Below the pieces are notes generated by a model. That model had not been told where the DNA came from, searched no databases, and saw nothing but the letters and a program-made list of their open reading frames with translations. A stretch of DNA of 64,000 bases from Boesenbergia rotunda (Eukaryota > Streptophyta > Magnoliopsida > Zingiberales > Zingiberaceae): assembly GCA_024364735.1 (NCBI GenBank), contig JAGFNQ010004757.1, positions 312,421-376,420 on the forward strand, read 5' to 3'. This document shows positions 1 through 12,081 of this stretch, piece after piece (positions within the stretch are counted from its first letter, which is position 1; every line of letters starts with the position of its first letter). Both the position numbers and the translations under genes were made by a program.

Positions 1-3000
1 ATGAGCCCAAATTGTGAGAAATGGCTAGAGGCCATGAGATCCGAAATGGAATCCATGTATACTAACAAAGTATGGACTTTGGTTGATCTACCTGAGGGAA
101 TTAAACCCATTGGGTGTAAGTGGGTCTTTAGAAGAATGACTAACATGGATGGACGCATGCATACCTATAAAGGGCGATTGGTAGCTCAAGGTTTCAAACA
201 AATTCATGGTATCCATTATGATGAAACCTTTTCACCAGTGGCGATGCTTAAGTCTATTCGGATCATGCTTGCTATTGCACCTTACCATGACTACGAGATC
301 TGGCAGATGGATGTCAAAACCACATTCCTAAATGGGAATTTACTCGAGGATGTGTACAGGACACAACCTGAGGGTTTTGTAGATCCAGAGCATGTTGGAA
401 AGGTATGTAAATTGTAAAGGTCCATTTATGGGCTAAAGCAAGCTTCTCGAAGCTGGAATCTTCGATTCGATGATGCAATCAAAGCGTTTGGTTTCATCAA
501 GAATGAAGATGAACCCTGTGTCTACAAGAGGGTTAGTGGGAGCACAGTTGTCTTCCTGATCTTGTATGTAGATGACATACTCCTCATTGGGAATGATATC
601 CCTTCACTACAGTCTATGAAGACGTGGCTAGGGAATTGTTTCTCAATGAAAGACTTAGGTGAAGCAGCCTATATCCTAGGCATCAAGATCTATAGATATA
701 GATCTAAGAGATTGTTTGGCTTAAGTCAGAGTACATATATTGATAAGGTGCTTAATCGTTTTGCCATGCAGAATTCCAAGAAGGGATTTCTGCCAATGTC
801 ACATGGTGTGAGCCTTTCGAAGACTCGAGGCCCCTCTTCAAAGGAGGAGAGAGATGTTGGAAATTCTAGGCCGCAAAAACCGCTTTTTGCGTTGCGGAAA
901 CCCCAGAATCTCGGCCACGGATCCGTGCGAACTTATAAAACAAATACGAGTACGAGTTTAATATCTAGATCTACACTAGATCTACGTGATAAGGTCATTA
1001 CCCTTGACGCGTAGCCCTTCGCTTTCCCGCTTGTCCAAGAGGCCGCCGGATCTCGTAGAGTATCAAAGTAGACACTCCTCTATATGTATCCACGCGAACA
1101 AAAGAAGATGGATCGAAACCTTGGTGTGCTAGCACCCCTATGGGTTTCGGCCAAGAGAGGAGAGGAAGAAGAAAAATCCGGGAGGAGAAGAAGAGCCTGC
1201 AAAAAGAAACAAAACCCACCTTTTGTTCACCTTGGTGGTCGGCCACTTAATGGCCATTAATGGCCATTAGTGGCCGGCCATAATGGCCATTAAGTGCCAT
1301 TAGGTGGCCTTCCAAATCTCCTATCAATTTGAATTCGAAATTCAAATGGGGGGAAAACCAAGTCAAGTCTAACTTGAATTGGAACCAAGTCAAATCAAAC
1401 TTGATTTTGATTTAGGTCAAGTCAAACTTGCCTTTTATGGACTTTCCATATTTAGCCAAGTCAAACTTGACTTCATTTCTTCTCCCATGTTGAGTCTAAC
1501 TCGAAGTGGAACCAAGTCAAGTCAAACTTGATTTGGATTTAGGTCAAGTCAAACTTGCCTTTTATGGACTTTCCATATTTAGCCAAGTCAAACTTGACTT
1601 CAATTTTTCTCCATCTATTTGTTCTTGCGTGTGACCCTATAGGTTCTTGTAACGTTGGCAATGCTTCTAACCTCTTAGAAACATAAGCAATGAGCGGTAT
1701 CTAGCAACACATCATTGCTACCCAAGTTACAAGAATGTTGAGATCCAACATCACCTTGTGACTAATAATGTGACTCTCACAATATATGATAATGTCCCTC
1801 TATCCATTTGATATCTAGATCGACTCAATTGAGGCATAGACCGTGTCATCCTCGAGTCAATCTATATCTTGAACTCCAAGTAGACTCACACTAATCAAAT
1901 GAGTTCAATATCTCATATTGACTCACTTGGGCATGGCCATGCACTTTGTGGTCTAACTCTATCAAGAATACGATATCGCTCCCGTCATATAGGAGGGATA
2001 GATCCCATCTACATCACTCACATCCCTCTCCATAATTTGTTACATACCCAGTAATCGCCTTTATAGTCCACCCATTTACGGGTGACGTTTGACGAAGCTA
2101 AAGTACGTAACTCCTTATGTAGGAATCCATGGTGACTTCAGGTCCAAGGACTAATAGTCATACTAATAGCCACATGAGAAAGTATATGACACTCATATAA
2201 CGATCCATGATACTTTCTCATGGCGGGTCATTCAGTATACATTCTCCAATGCATACCCATGTGTCAACTTGATATCTCTATATCCATGACTTTTGAGATC
2301 AAGTCATCATGTTGACCTACATGCTAGTCTCTACGTATTAACATTGTCCCTGAATGTTAATACTCGACTAGGAATAATTTAGAGTAGTGTTCTCCATATC
2401 ATCTCACTATCGATTCAACCAATCGATTGATATAGATAAGAACTTTCTACTCAAGGACATTATTATACTTAGCTAATTGGCACAAATACACGTAAGTATA
2501 ATAACCATAAAACATGCCTTATTTATACATAGGAATATGATACAAATTAGTCCATACAATCATTACATGATCGGCTCTAGGGCTCTCACCAACAAGAGAC
2601 CATATGGATCAGATCCCTTATGCATCCGCTATAGGGTCTATCATGTACGCTATGCTTTGTACTCGACCAGATGTCTCGTATGCTTTGAGCATGACGAGCA
2701 GGTACCAGTCAGATCCAGGTGAAAGTCACTGGACAGCTGTCAAGAATATTCATAAGTACTTACGAAGGACAAAAGAATATTTCTTGATATTTGGAGGCAC
2801 TAAGGAGCTAGCTGTAAAGGGTTACAGTGACGCAAGCTTCCAAACAAACAGGGATGATTTTAGATCGCAGTCAGGGTATGTATTTTTCCTGAATGGTGGC
2901 GCTGTGAGCTGGAAGAGTTCAAAGCGGGACACAGTCGCAGATTCTACAACAGAGGCCGAGTATATTGCCGCGTTTGAGGCGGCAAAAGAGGTTGTTAGGA

Positions 3001-3293
3001 TCCGGAAGTTCATTGCAGAGCTTGGTGTGATTTCTAGCATTGTGGACCCGATAGACCTCTATTGTGACAACAATGGGGCTATTGCACAGGCTAAGGAACC
3101 TCGGTCACATCAGCGGATCAAACATATACTACGGCGCTTCCATCTCATTAGAGAGATTATCGATAAAGGAGATGTGAGGATATGCAGAGTACACACTGAT
3201 TCTAACATCGCAGATCATTTGACCAAGGCTTTGGCACAAAAGAAACATGATGATCATACCAGGTCACTGGGTATTAGATACTACAGTGATTGA
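1..3293 (+). pseudogene. Copia element A pol: 3' half (RT and RNase H), split by a solo LTR
   Basis: This is the C-terminal half of a Ty1/copia Pol; the 5' part lies before the window. The RT domain starts with the motif around KWVFRR and QMDVKTTFLNG (about 112-340), and the catalytic YVDD is at 565-576. The reading frame is broken by TAA at 415-417, where relatives read Gln (KLQRSIYGLKQAS). A solo LTR fills 855-2594; removing it with one AGAGA copy restores the frame across KEERD to the QIPYASAIGS motif. RNase H follows, with YSDASF, DSTTEAEYIA and the YCDNNGAIA motif, and ends at TGA 3291-3293, ten bases before the polypurine tract. Family features and the adjoining LTR resemble the Angela (BARE-1-like) lineage; this lineage call is from general pattern, not a search. 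Confidence 0.9.
855..2594 (-). mobile_element. Solo LTR of an Angela-like copia, inserted backwards in element A pol
   Basis: The 1740-bp segment starts TGTTGG and ends CCAACA and is flanked by the 5-bp target duplication AGAGA (850-854 and 2595-2599). Its reverse complement runs parallel to the element A LTR at 3314-4984 (for example GAGCCCTAGAGCC near the start, then the ACTTGGGTAGCAATGATG block). No internal coding domain is present, so it is one LTR left after recombination between two LTRs. It cuts pol between codons and lies opposite in direction to its host. Confidence 0.92.
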
Positions 3294-3303
3294 CACTAGT
3301 GCT

Positions 3304-3313
3304 AGTGGGAGAT
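3304..3313 (+). other. Polypurine tract of element A
   Basis: AGTGGGAGAT directly precedes the LTR start TGTTAG at 3314. It would prime plus-strand DNA synthesis during reverse transcription. Confidence 0.8.
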
Positions 3314-4984
3314 TGTTAGTAGGAGCCCTAGAGCCAATTATGTGATGATTGACTAGGGACATTTTGTATCATATTCTATTATTAATAAAGGCATGTTTGT
3401 TATTATTATACTTACTTTGTATTTGTGTCAAATAACTAAGTATAATAATGTCCTTGGGTAGTAGGTTCTTATCTACATTATATCGATTGGTTGAATCGAT
3501 AGTGAGATGATGTAGAGAACACTACTCTAAACCATTCCTAGTCAAGTATTAATATTCAAGGACAATATTAATGCATGGAGACAGCATGTAGGTCAACTGA
3601 TGACTTAAACTCACAAGTCATGGATATGTGATATCATGTTGACACATGGGTATACATCGGAGAATGTGTACTGGATTGACCCGCCATGAGAAAGTTTCAT
3701 AGATTGTCATATGAGTGTCATAAACTTTCTCATGTGACTATTAGTATGAATAGTCCAAGACCTGAAGTCACTACGATTCCCTACATAAGGAGTTATGTAC
3801 TTTGGTATCGTCAAACATCACCCGTAACAGGGTGGACTATAAAGGCGATCACTGGGTATGTAATGAATTATACGGAGGGATGTGAGTGATGTAGATGGGA
3901 TCTATCCGTCCCATATGATGGGAGTGATATCTGTGGGCTCCTTGATCGAGTAGAACTACTAAAACGCATGGTCATGCTCAAATGAGTCAATATGAGCTCA
4001 TTTGTTTGAGTGAGTCTACTCGGGAATCAAGAAACACAAGATTGATTGAGGATGACACGGTCTATGCCTCATTGATCAATCTAGATATCAAGGATAGAAG
4101 GACAAGGTCATACATTATCATAGTCACGGAGGTTTAGTCGGATCTCGACTTTTCTTGTTACTTGGGTAGCAATGATGCATTGCTAGATGCCGCTCATTGC
4201 TTATATATCTAAAGTGGTTTAGACATATTGCCAACGTTACGAGAACCTATTGGGTCACACACTAAGGACATGATGCTTCGGAGATTAATTGATCTTGGTT
4301 TGACTAAGATTTGATTCGAATTGGATTAATTGAGTTAGACTCAAGTGAATCCAATTAGATTATGGGATTGAGTCAAATTTGAGTTAGACTCATCTATATT
4401 AGACTCAACCACTTAATTATGGATAATATTCATTAAAGGGTTTAATAAATATTATTTAAGTGGAAGGCTAAGAGACATTCTATTCATTAGATGAATAGAA
4501 TATTAAGAGTCTCAAGGAATACCAAGAGGCTTGGTATTCATTGGGTTTTATTAGCATTAAGATGAGAGGAGCTCAAGGGACATAGACCCTTGGTATTCAT
4601 TAGATGAGTATAAATACCCCCCCCCCTTGTCAAAGGCTAGAGTGTGCATCTCTCTTCTTCTTCTTTCTTTCTTCTTGTCCATAACTCCCTAGTGGAGGTT
4701 CTTATGTTTTGTGAACCATCCCAAGTTGCTAGCACAACTAAGGTGGTTCCTCTCCGAGGCGTAGATCGTGTTTGTGTGGATACGCATAGAGGCACGGACA
4801 CTTGAACGTGCAAGAGATCTGGTGAACCAAAGGACTAGCGGGATATGTGAAGGGCACGCGACAATGGTATTCCTATAAGATAGGAATTGTAGAACACTTT
4901 GTATGAGTTTTTCTTTCGCATGGATCGCTCGAGGGATCTTATTTCCACTGCGATTTTAAATATTTTTACCTATAGATCCCTACA
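3314..4984 (+). mobile_element. 3' LTR of copia element A
   Basis: The LTR runs from TGTTAG to CCCTACA (1671 bp). It is homologous over its length to the reversed solo LTR at 855-2594, and its first bases resemble BARE-1/Angela LTRs (GCCCTAGAG near the 5' end). A TATA box lies at 4609-4616, followed by a run of C. After 4984 the sequence changes at once to the interior of a reversed family-B LTR (TTTTCACC...), so element A is inserted in that LTR; the partner target duplication (expected TTTTC) would lie before the window. Confidence 0.85.
4609..4616 (+). promoter_or_regulatory. TATA box of element A LTR
   Basis: TATAAATA sits in the second half of the LTR, upstream of a C run and a CT-rich stretch, as expected for the U3/R boundary of a copia LTR. 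Confidence 0.6.
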
Positions 4985-6105
4985 TTTTCACCTTTGTTCC
5001 GCCGGTTCCAGCTATCCCAGGGATTGCTCCGACCAAAGGGGAGAAGCAAGGAAGAAGAAACCGAAGGAGATGATGCGAAAGCCTTCTCCTTCTTCTTGTT
5101 TCTTGCCGCCGGCTTCAATGGGGTTGCCGCAACCCTAGGAGAGAGAAGGAGAGAAGGGTTTTGGATTTTGGCTCTTTGGTGATTAATTGGATTAATTCTT
5201 GTTTCATGACTCCTATGGGGTATTTATAGGGCTAAGGTAGGGACCATGAGGAGGAGTTGGTTCTTGGCCCGCTAATGGATCCAAAACCCGATCCATTAAT
5301 GGTGATCCATTCCACTAAAGGATCCCATTGAACTTCCTCACCAACTCCCATATTTTCATATGGGCTCCACCTATTATGAGTCGTCAATCTCCCCGTGTTT
5401 AAGATATCAAATGCCTGATAATTAATTTGAATTACTGATATTTAAATTAATGATCCTCTAGATCCTTAATTAGTACCACTCAACCTTTTCATCATGTTGG
5501 ACCATAGTCCACTTGCAAGATTTGACATGACGATCCTTTTGATCATCATCTCGACTCACTAGGACACGGATTCTATCAATAATCAACGACACACCATATA
5601 ATTAATATTATCTCCTAATTTACTGGGCCTATCGATTTAACAGAATAAATCTCGCTCATTGGTAAGTTAAAGAAATAATAATTAATTATACGTGCCCGTT
5701 ATTATTTCGGGATTAAGAGATCGTACTTCATAATATATATCCGAGGTCTAATCCAATTTATGAAGTCAGTACAAAATTGGATGACCTCTCTTTTGGTCCT
5801 ACTCAATGCTCACAAAGTGCACTAGTGTAATTCTATGGTTAAGACAAACCACACCTAATTACACTATAACCATCCTGATGGTTTGTCCAACTCCATCTCG
5901 GTTGTGAGACTCTTTCTTATACTTCTGCAAGGAACTTGATAACATGATCTTCTGTGCGACACCACGCACCATGTTATCTACAATACTATGTATGAGACAT
6001 TTTGTGCATACACTAATATAAATATGCACCGTGTGATTTTATAATTCTTTTTAAAATGTAAATGTATTCTAACCAAAAGCACGACTTTTAGTATACATCC
6101 TAACA
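4985..6105 (-). mobile_element. Reversed family-B LTR, truncated by element A
   Basis: Read on the minus strand it begins TGTTAGGATGTATAC at 6105 and follows the forward LTR at 10026-12081 closely (TAACATGGTGCGTGGTGTCGC, TAGGACCAAAAGAGAGG, then the GAGGAGTTGGTTCTTGGCC block). It stops in mid-LTR at 4985, where element A was inserted. Its 5' end abuts CACACGACGTC, which is itself interior family-B LTR sequence in the other orientation. Confidence 0.85.
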
Positions 6106-6612
6106 CACACGACGTCCAGGAGAAGAGGGTCATAAGATAGAAGATTGCGAGGTATACCACGCGTTGGCTCTGAGTGCCTTCCTCCATAATGGATAGGCTT
6201 GTTCTACGGGTCACTAGGTTAGAAAAGATTATAGAAAATTATTGAAGAGCGTGTGTACTTCCCCAACGGAAGACACATAATTGGAAATAATTTTCTTAGT
6301 GTCGTGTAATGGTAAACACTTAGATACAAATATTAGTATCCTCCTCAACGGAGTCACTGCTATTATTTGTAGGGCTAAAGAGGACCAACTATTAATTTTA
6401 CTTGTCAGAAAGTTAGGATGACAAGATAGTAAAATTAATGGGTAAAACCTCCTCTCACAAATGTATAATTCATATACGTCCACACTAATGTGGCATGCGT
6501 AATTCTCGGTGTTTTCAGGTGTTGGTAGAGTTTGTAATAAATTGTTTTTGAGGAGTCATTTTATTTTCAAAATCTAAAGTGTGTGATTGTTATGATTCTC
6601 AGGTACTTTAAA
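6106..6612 (+). other. Family-B LTR tail remnant and structured 5' leader
   Basis: The first ~50 bp (CACACGACGTC ... AAGATAGAAGATTGCGAGGTAT) match LTR positions 11643-11706. The remaining ~370 bp of LTR and the primer-binding site are missing, and the untranslated leader of the copia follows. The leader holds short hairpins at 6177-6197, 6258-6272 (CTTCCCCAACGGAAG) and 6338-6354, then a long stem-loop at 6391-6439. The same order of structures is seen in the leader of element D. Confidence 0.7.
6391..6439 (+). other. Leader stem-loop of copia B (17-bp stem)
   Basis: The arm at 6391-6407 pairs perfectly with 6419-6425 plus 6430-6439, leaving an 11-nt loop and a 4-nt ATAG bulge. Element D has the same structure on the minus strand at about 39751-39798, with two compensatory base-pair changes and one G-U pair. 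It lies between LTR and gag, where dimerisation or packaging signals are usual; that role is inference. Confidence 0.7.
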
Positions 6613-7394
6613 ATGGATCTAGACCCACTTGAACTAATTGATAGGGAAAATCAACTTAATGCCCCTAACAATAAGGATTGGGAATTAAACATGGATTTTG
6701 TCTCTACTGCCGAGGAACCTAAAAGTGATCTTGTCGAGTTCTATGCCGAAAGTCTAGCGAGATTAACACTGAAGAGGAGTTTGAGTATTTTAGGAAATGG
6801 CTAGAAGCAGACGAGACGACTGAGAGTCATCAAAATTAGACTTCTTCCATTACCAGTAAAATATCCGAACTCGATGAACTCTTCGGGGAAAGTAATCAAG
6901 CCGCTAGGCATAAGGTCTTGAAGAACTTAATGACAACTGTCTTAGTTGAGGGCATGCCCGTAAGGGAACATGTTCTCAAAATGATGGCTTGGCTGAAGGA
7001 CATGGAAATCCTTAGAGCAAAAATTGATGGGGAAACCCAGATCAATTTTATCCTCCTATCTCTACCGAAGAGTTTTGAGGAGTTCCGCCTAAGATACAAT
7101 ATGGACGAGCGTACATATTCATGGGCAGAGCTTCTGACAGAACTCGAGGCGGCAGAGGGGTTTTCTCTTCAGAGTTCACAGACTTTCGTTGCTCAAGAGA
7201 TTTCTACTTCTAAACCGAAAGGAAAGAAGACGAAGAAACAAGCTGGAGCAAAGAAAGAAATACAGGGACCTCAAGGGCGCATAAAGAAGCCGAAGGGCAA
7301 GTGCTTTGTGTGCAAACAGTCAGAACATTGGAAGACGGACTGTCCCCGTTGTCAGAGTAGTACCACAGGTATATTTTTTTCTTTGTCGTTGTAA
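6613..7394 (+). pseudogene. Copia element B gag (broken)
   Basis: Gag is the capsid-forming protein that packages element RNA. The likely start is ATG 6613 (MDLDPLELID), aligned with the start of element D gag. The frame is lost after about 6804 and is regained from 6918 (MKNLMTTVLVEGMPVREHVL), covering the UBN2-type gag domain with LRYNMDERTYSW and LTELEAAEG. A CX2CX4HX4C zinc knuckle lies at about 7302-7343 (CFVCKQSEHWKTDC), after a Lys-rich linker. The gag region alone carries at least one frameshift, so no functional protein is expected. Confidence 0.85.
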
Positions 7395-10015
7395 CATGTT
7401 TAGCGGTGATATCTACCGGTATCTGGTGAGTAGATACGGATGTCACTAATCATGTCTGCATTTTTGTGCAGGGGTTCCAGGAATCCCGACGACTAGCTGA
7501 GGAGGATATCACTGACTACATGGATGGGCAATGGAGATGACTTTTTGCAGTGGGAGTTTTTATCTATTTCATTTATGTCTTTAGCATAGGATGATGTAGG
7601 TTTGGCTTTATGGAGATTACCTTTATGTACTTAGTTTTTTGGAAAGAACTTTTTGTTCAGTTTCTGGAATAAGATATTTCTATTGGTTTTATTTGTTAAA
7701 AGTAGAATAGAAAGAATATCTATTGAAGTACATAGATAGACAATTAGTACATAAAACCAAAAACTCTCATGATGCAATTAATAGCTTTATCATCTTAACT
7801 AAAAGAAAAAGGTTCCTTCCAAGTAGAACCAAATAGATATTTTTGTCTCTAAGGTTTGGTTTGTTAAACTCTAGTGGGACTCAAAAGTGGTCAACCAATA
7901 AGCCTTAGGGTTCATTGGTTATGGAAGACTTGTCTTCCTTAAAGATCTTTTGACTCTTACTAGGGAAGTAACAAAACCAAATAGGCTTGTTCTAAGCCTA
8001 TGGGTAAAGAGCCAAAAATATGTTGGAATTGGTTCGACCTGATAAGTATAAGTCCTTAATCTATCTAGAACAGAGGTACCCTTGAATATTTTGTTTATTT
8101 GATAAACAAAAATTTAAAGGAAAACAATACATTTACTTGATGTACTGCAAGACTGAATTCTTTGATGAGATCAAAGAGTTCAAGTCTGATGCAGAAGAAA
8201 CATTAAAGTAAAAGTTTTGTGACATTATGATTAGATCATGATGGCAAGTACCTCTAGGGATAGTTGTAGGACTTACTTATCAAAGAATTGAGATTTGATC
8301 CCAATTCACTGCACCTAGTGCGCCCCAACAGAATGGTGCAACCCATAGAAGGAAGAAGGTCTCTTAAGTTAATAGTTAAAAAGATGATAAGCCACTCCGA
8401 GATTAGCCAAATTCGTTTAAAAGGATATGTCCTGGATATGACAGTGTATATGCTTGATTTTAGGTCAGTAGTCTCTTAAAACCATAGAAATGTGGACTAA
8501 GCAAAGGCTTAGTCTAGGGCATATTCAGATTATGAGTAAATTAACACATGTGTTGAATAGAGACATCGACAAGTTGGAATCTAGTGCATATGTTCGTAGG
8601 CTATCCTAAGGGAACAATAAGGTGGTTTAATAGTCCTAAGGATCAGAGGACATTCGTTGGGACGAATGTATGATTCTTAGGAAAAGGACTATGTAATAAA
8701 CCACAAGTCCAGGTGTAGAGTTACTCTGAGTAAATTAAATAAAGGGACATTCTGATCTTAGTACCAACTGTACAAGAGGTTATACCACAGGACACTGCAC
8801 CTCGTGTCATAGAAGATACACAAAGGGTACCTCATCATAGTGGGAGGGTTGTTAGACAACCTAAAAGTCTCATGTTCTTGGAGAGTCTATGGGCTAGGTC
8901 CTATGTGAATATGAGATGGATCCCTAAACCTATGACAAGGATCATCCGCATTGAAAAGATAAATCCAACTATGTGGATTTGTTCAAAGGACGAATAAGAT
9001 TGTGTATATAAGACAGAAACGAAGTGGCATTCTTGTACTATACATAGATAATATTTTGTTAGTTGGCAACAATGATGAAATATTGTTAGACTTAAGGGTA
9101 TGGTTGTCTGCACAATTATGAAGGACTTGAGAGAAGTAAGACACATCCTTGGGGATCAAAGATATAAGGGATCTCCAGACAAGGATGATGTGCTTATCTC
9201 AAGCTTCATATAAAACATTGTCCTAGCTCATTTTAACATGGATACCTCCAAAGGAAAGTTTTGTACTTTTTAGTTTTGGAGCTACTCTATCTAAGAGATA
9301 TGTTTGGATTATCAAAGGTGATAGAGTAGGTAATGACAGTTCCCCTAGCATCGGCTAGAGGAAGTCTCTTGTATACTAGAAATGAGCCCAGATATCTGTT
9401 GTGCCGTGGGCATGGGTAACAGATATCGGAGTAACTTAGGTCAAGAAAATTGGAATGCGGTAAAAGCATGTATTAGTGCCTGAAAAGGACTAAGGACTAT
9501 ATGTTGATTTACAAGGCAGACCAATTTCCTATAGGTTATATGGATATAGAATTCCAATCTAGATAGGGGCATATAAAAATATTCCTTGGGTTTTGTGCTT
9601 ACTTTTAGGAGGTAGAACCATTGTATAGTAGAGTGTTGTGCAGTGCCTGCGTGATGGACCCTACTATGGAGGTTGGATATTTTGGCAGCCTGCAAGGCAG
9701 CCAATATAACTACATGGTTTAGAAACCTCAAGATGGACTTTGATGTGATTCCTGGTTTGCTAGGAACTATCACATTTGATGTGATTAAAATGGTGCAGTT
9801 GCGAACTCGAAGGAATCACAAGTCCATAAGGCGAGTAAACACAAAGAGCGCAAGTACCACCCAGAAGAGGAATAGCTGTCGTTGCCTAGATTGCATCAAA
9901 GAATGACCTAGTTGGATCATTTCACTAAGGCCTTGGTAGCGAGAGCTTCTAGACATGTGAAGGATCTAGAGGTCAGATGTAAGACATTTTGAAAACAACA
10001 AAGTCCTTGAGTATA
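7395..10015 (+). pseudogene. Copia element B pol remains (heavily decayed)
   Basis: Only scattered pieces survive. Near 7430-7500 there is a protease relic (ATGTCACTAATCATGTCTGC, from the TDHVC region). Near 8180-8280 there is an integrase relic equivalent to the KEFKADVEKHRG part of element D. Near 8640-8900 the integrase C-terminal linker is recognisable (VQEVIPQDTAPRVIEDTQ-like). Near 9030-9080 the RT motif reads YIDN instead of YVDD. Near 9670-9960 the RNase H/3' end is left (RNLKMDFDVIPGLLG). Stops and frameshifts are frequent and much of RT is gone. This is an old, inactive copy; parts may come from two copies joined by inversion. Confidence 0.75.
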
Positions 10016-10025
10016 AGTGGGAGAA
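10016..10025 (+). other. Polypurine tract of element B
   Basis: AGTGGGAGAA immediately precedes the LTR start TGTTAG at 10026. Confidence 0.7.
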
Positions 10026-12081
10026 TGTTAGGATGTATACCAAAAGCCTTGCTTTTGGTTAGGATACATCTACATTTTAAAGGGAATCAGAAAATCATAC
10101 AGTGCATGTTTATATTCGTATGTGCACAAAATGTCTGATACTTGACATTGTAGATAACATGGTGCGTGGTGTCGCACAGAAGATCATGTTATCAGGTTCC
10201 TTGTATAAGAAAGAGGCTCATAACCTAGATGGAGTTGGACAAACCATCAGGATGGTTATAGTGTAATTAGATGTGGTTTATCTTAATCATAGAATTACAA
10301 TAGTGTACTTTGTATACATTAAGTAGGACCAAAAGAGAGGTCATCCAATTTTTTGTACTAACTTCATAAATTGGATTAAACCTCGGATAAATATTATAGA
10401 GTACGATCTCTTGATCCCGAAATAATGATGGGCATATATTATTAATTATTATTTCTTTGATTTACCAATGGGCGAGATCTATTCTGTTAGATCGATAGAT
10501 CCGGTAAGTTGGGAGATAATATTAATAATATGATGTGCTGTTGATTATTGACAGAATCCGTGTCTTGGTGAGTCGGGATGATGATGCCCCCTTGGTGAGC
10601 TCAAAAGGATCGTCATGTCAAATCTTGCAAGTGGATTATGGTTTAGCATGATGAAAAGGTTGAGTGGTATGAATCAAGGATCAAGAAGATAATTAATTTA
10701 ATTATTAGTAAATTAAATTAATTATCGGGCATACGATATCTTAAACATGGGGAGATGGACGACTCGTAATATGTGGAGCCCATATGAAAATATGGGGGTT
10801 GGTGAGGATGTATAATGGGATCCTTTAGTGGAATGGATCACCATTAATGGATCGAGTTTGGATCCATTAGCGGGCCAAGAACCAACTCCTCCTTATGGTC
10901 CCTATCTTAGCCTTATAAATATCCCATAGGAGTCATGAAACGGGAATTAATCTCAAATTAATCACCAATAGCCAAAACCCAAAACCCTTCTCTCCTTCTC
11001 TCTCCTAGGTTGCGGCAACTCTCTTGAAGCCGGCGGAAAGAAACAAGAAGAAGGAGGAGGCTCTTCCATCGTCTCCTTCGTTTTCTTCTTCCTAGCTTCT
11101 CTCCTTTGGCCGGAGCAACCCTTGGGATTGCTGGAACCGGCAGAACAAAGGTGAAACACCACCTACCGATGGTGTTTTGTCGCCACAACAAGAAGCACAA
11201 GGAGGTGTGATTCATATTGGGTTTTCTCCTTCTTTCTCCTATTCCATCGCTTCTTCTCAGGTGGCTGAAGTGTCCTTGAGTCAAGGAACAAGTTTCAGCT
11301 AGGAGAGGAGGAGGTTGGCGGCTGGACAGCAAGGTCCTTGACCTTGTTTGGCGTCGGCAAGCTTGGATAGGTGGAGAAGAAGGTTGCGGGTTGGTAAGGA
11401 AGAAGAAGGAGTTTTGACTCGGCTTCTTCTTCCATCCTCTTCATCATCCAAACCTCCCATCCCTCAGCTCTTTTGTGGTCGGAGTCCTTTGGATAGGGAC
11501 AGCTGCCAGCGGCGCAAAAGAGGAGGTGGTTGCCGACGCAAGAAACCCTCGGTGTCTAGGGTTTGTGTTGGTGGGAGGAAGCTTGGAGAAGAGAGGTTAA
11601 TTCAAGGCCTTCGGAGACTCCGCGTCTTGGTAGATCATCGCCCACACGACGTCTATGAGGGGAAGGTCATAAGGTAGAAGACTGCAAGGTAAATTGTGAG
11701 GTATAACTCTCCCGAGCTCTATTTTACCTTTGTTATATTTATTTGTGTCATGATGCTTTGTCTCATCATTTTATGCATGTTAGTTAATTATTTTGATTCG
11801 TTATCATAGACAATAATTAACTAACTGGACCCCGAATACAAACACAAAAATCGGCAATCCAAATCATCGTCTTTTCTGTGGTTAATTAATCCGGAAAGTT
11901 ACAAGGCCTTGACCTTGGTTTTGGCTAAGTTGTAACTTGGATTAATTAACACAACGACGAGACGCTCGTTAGAGGGACAGGTTTCTATTCGGATTAAATT
12001 TTTTAATCCGTAGACATAGAGAGGTCTCTTAGATACAACCCCGTGGTTGTCTTGGAAACCGCCAAGCCATACCTCCCTACA
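10026..12081 (+). mobile_element. Forward 3' LTR of copia element B
   Basis: The 2056-bp LTR runs from TGTTAGGATGTATACC to CCCTACA. Its last ~430 bp match the reverse complement of the element D LTR ends at 33785-34190 and 52711-53100, which fixes the 3' boundary. TATAAATA lies at 10914-10921. It is followed without spacer by GTGTGGGCGACGAG, the interior of a reversed LTR of the same family. Confidence 0.87.
10914..10921 (+). promoter_or_regulatory. TATA box of element B 3' LTR
   Basis: TATAAATA in the LTR; the same position in the element D LTR also carries it on the minus strand near 34735. Confidence 0.55.

Noticed and set aside
4985..6235. Ordinary 5' LTR of element B
   Set aside because: Its orientation is opposite to gag and to the 3' LTR, so it cannot be the direct 5' LTR.
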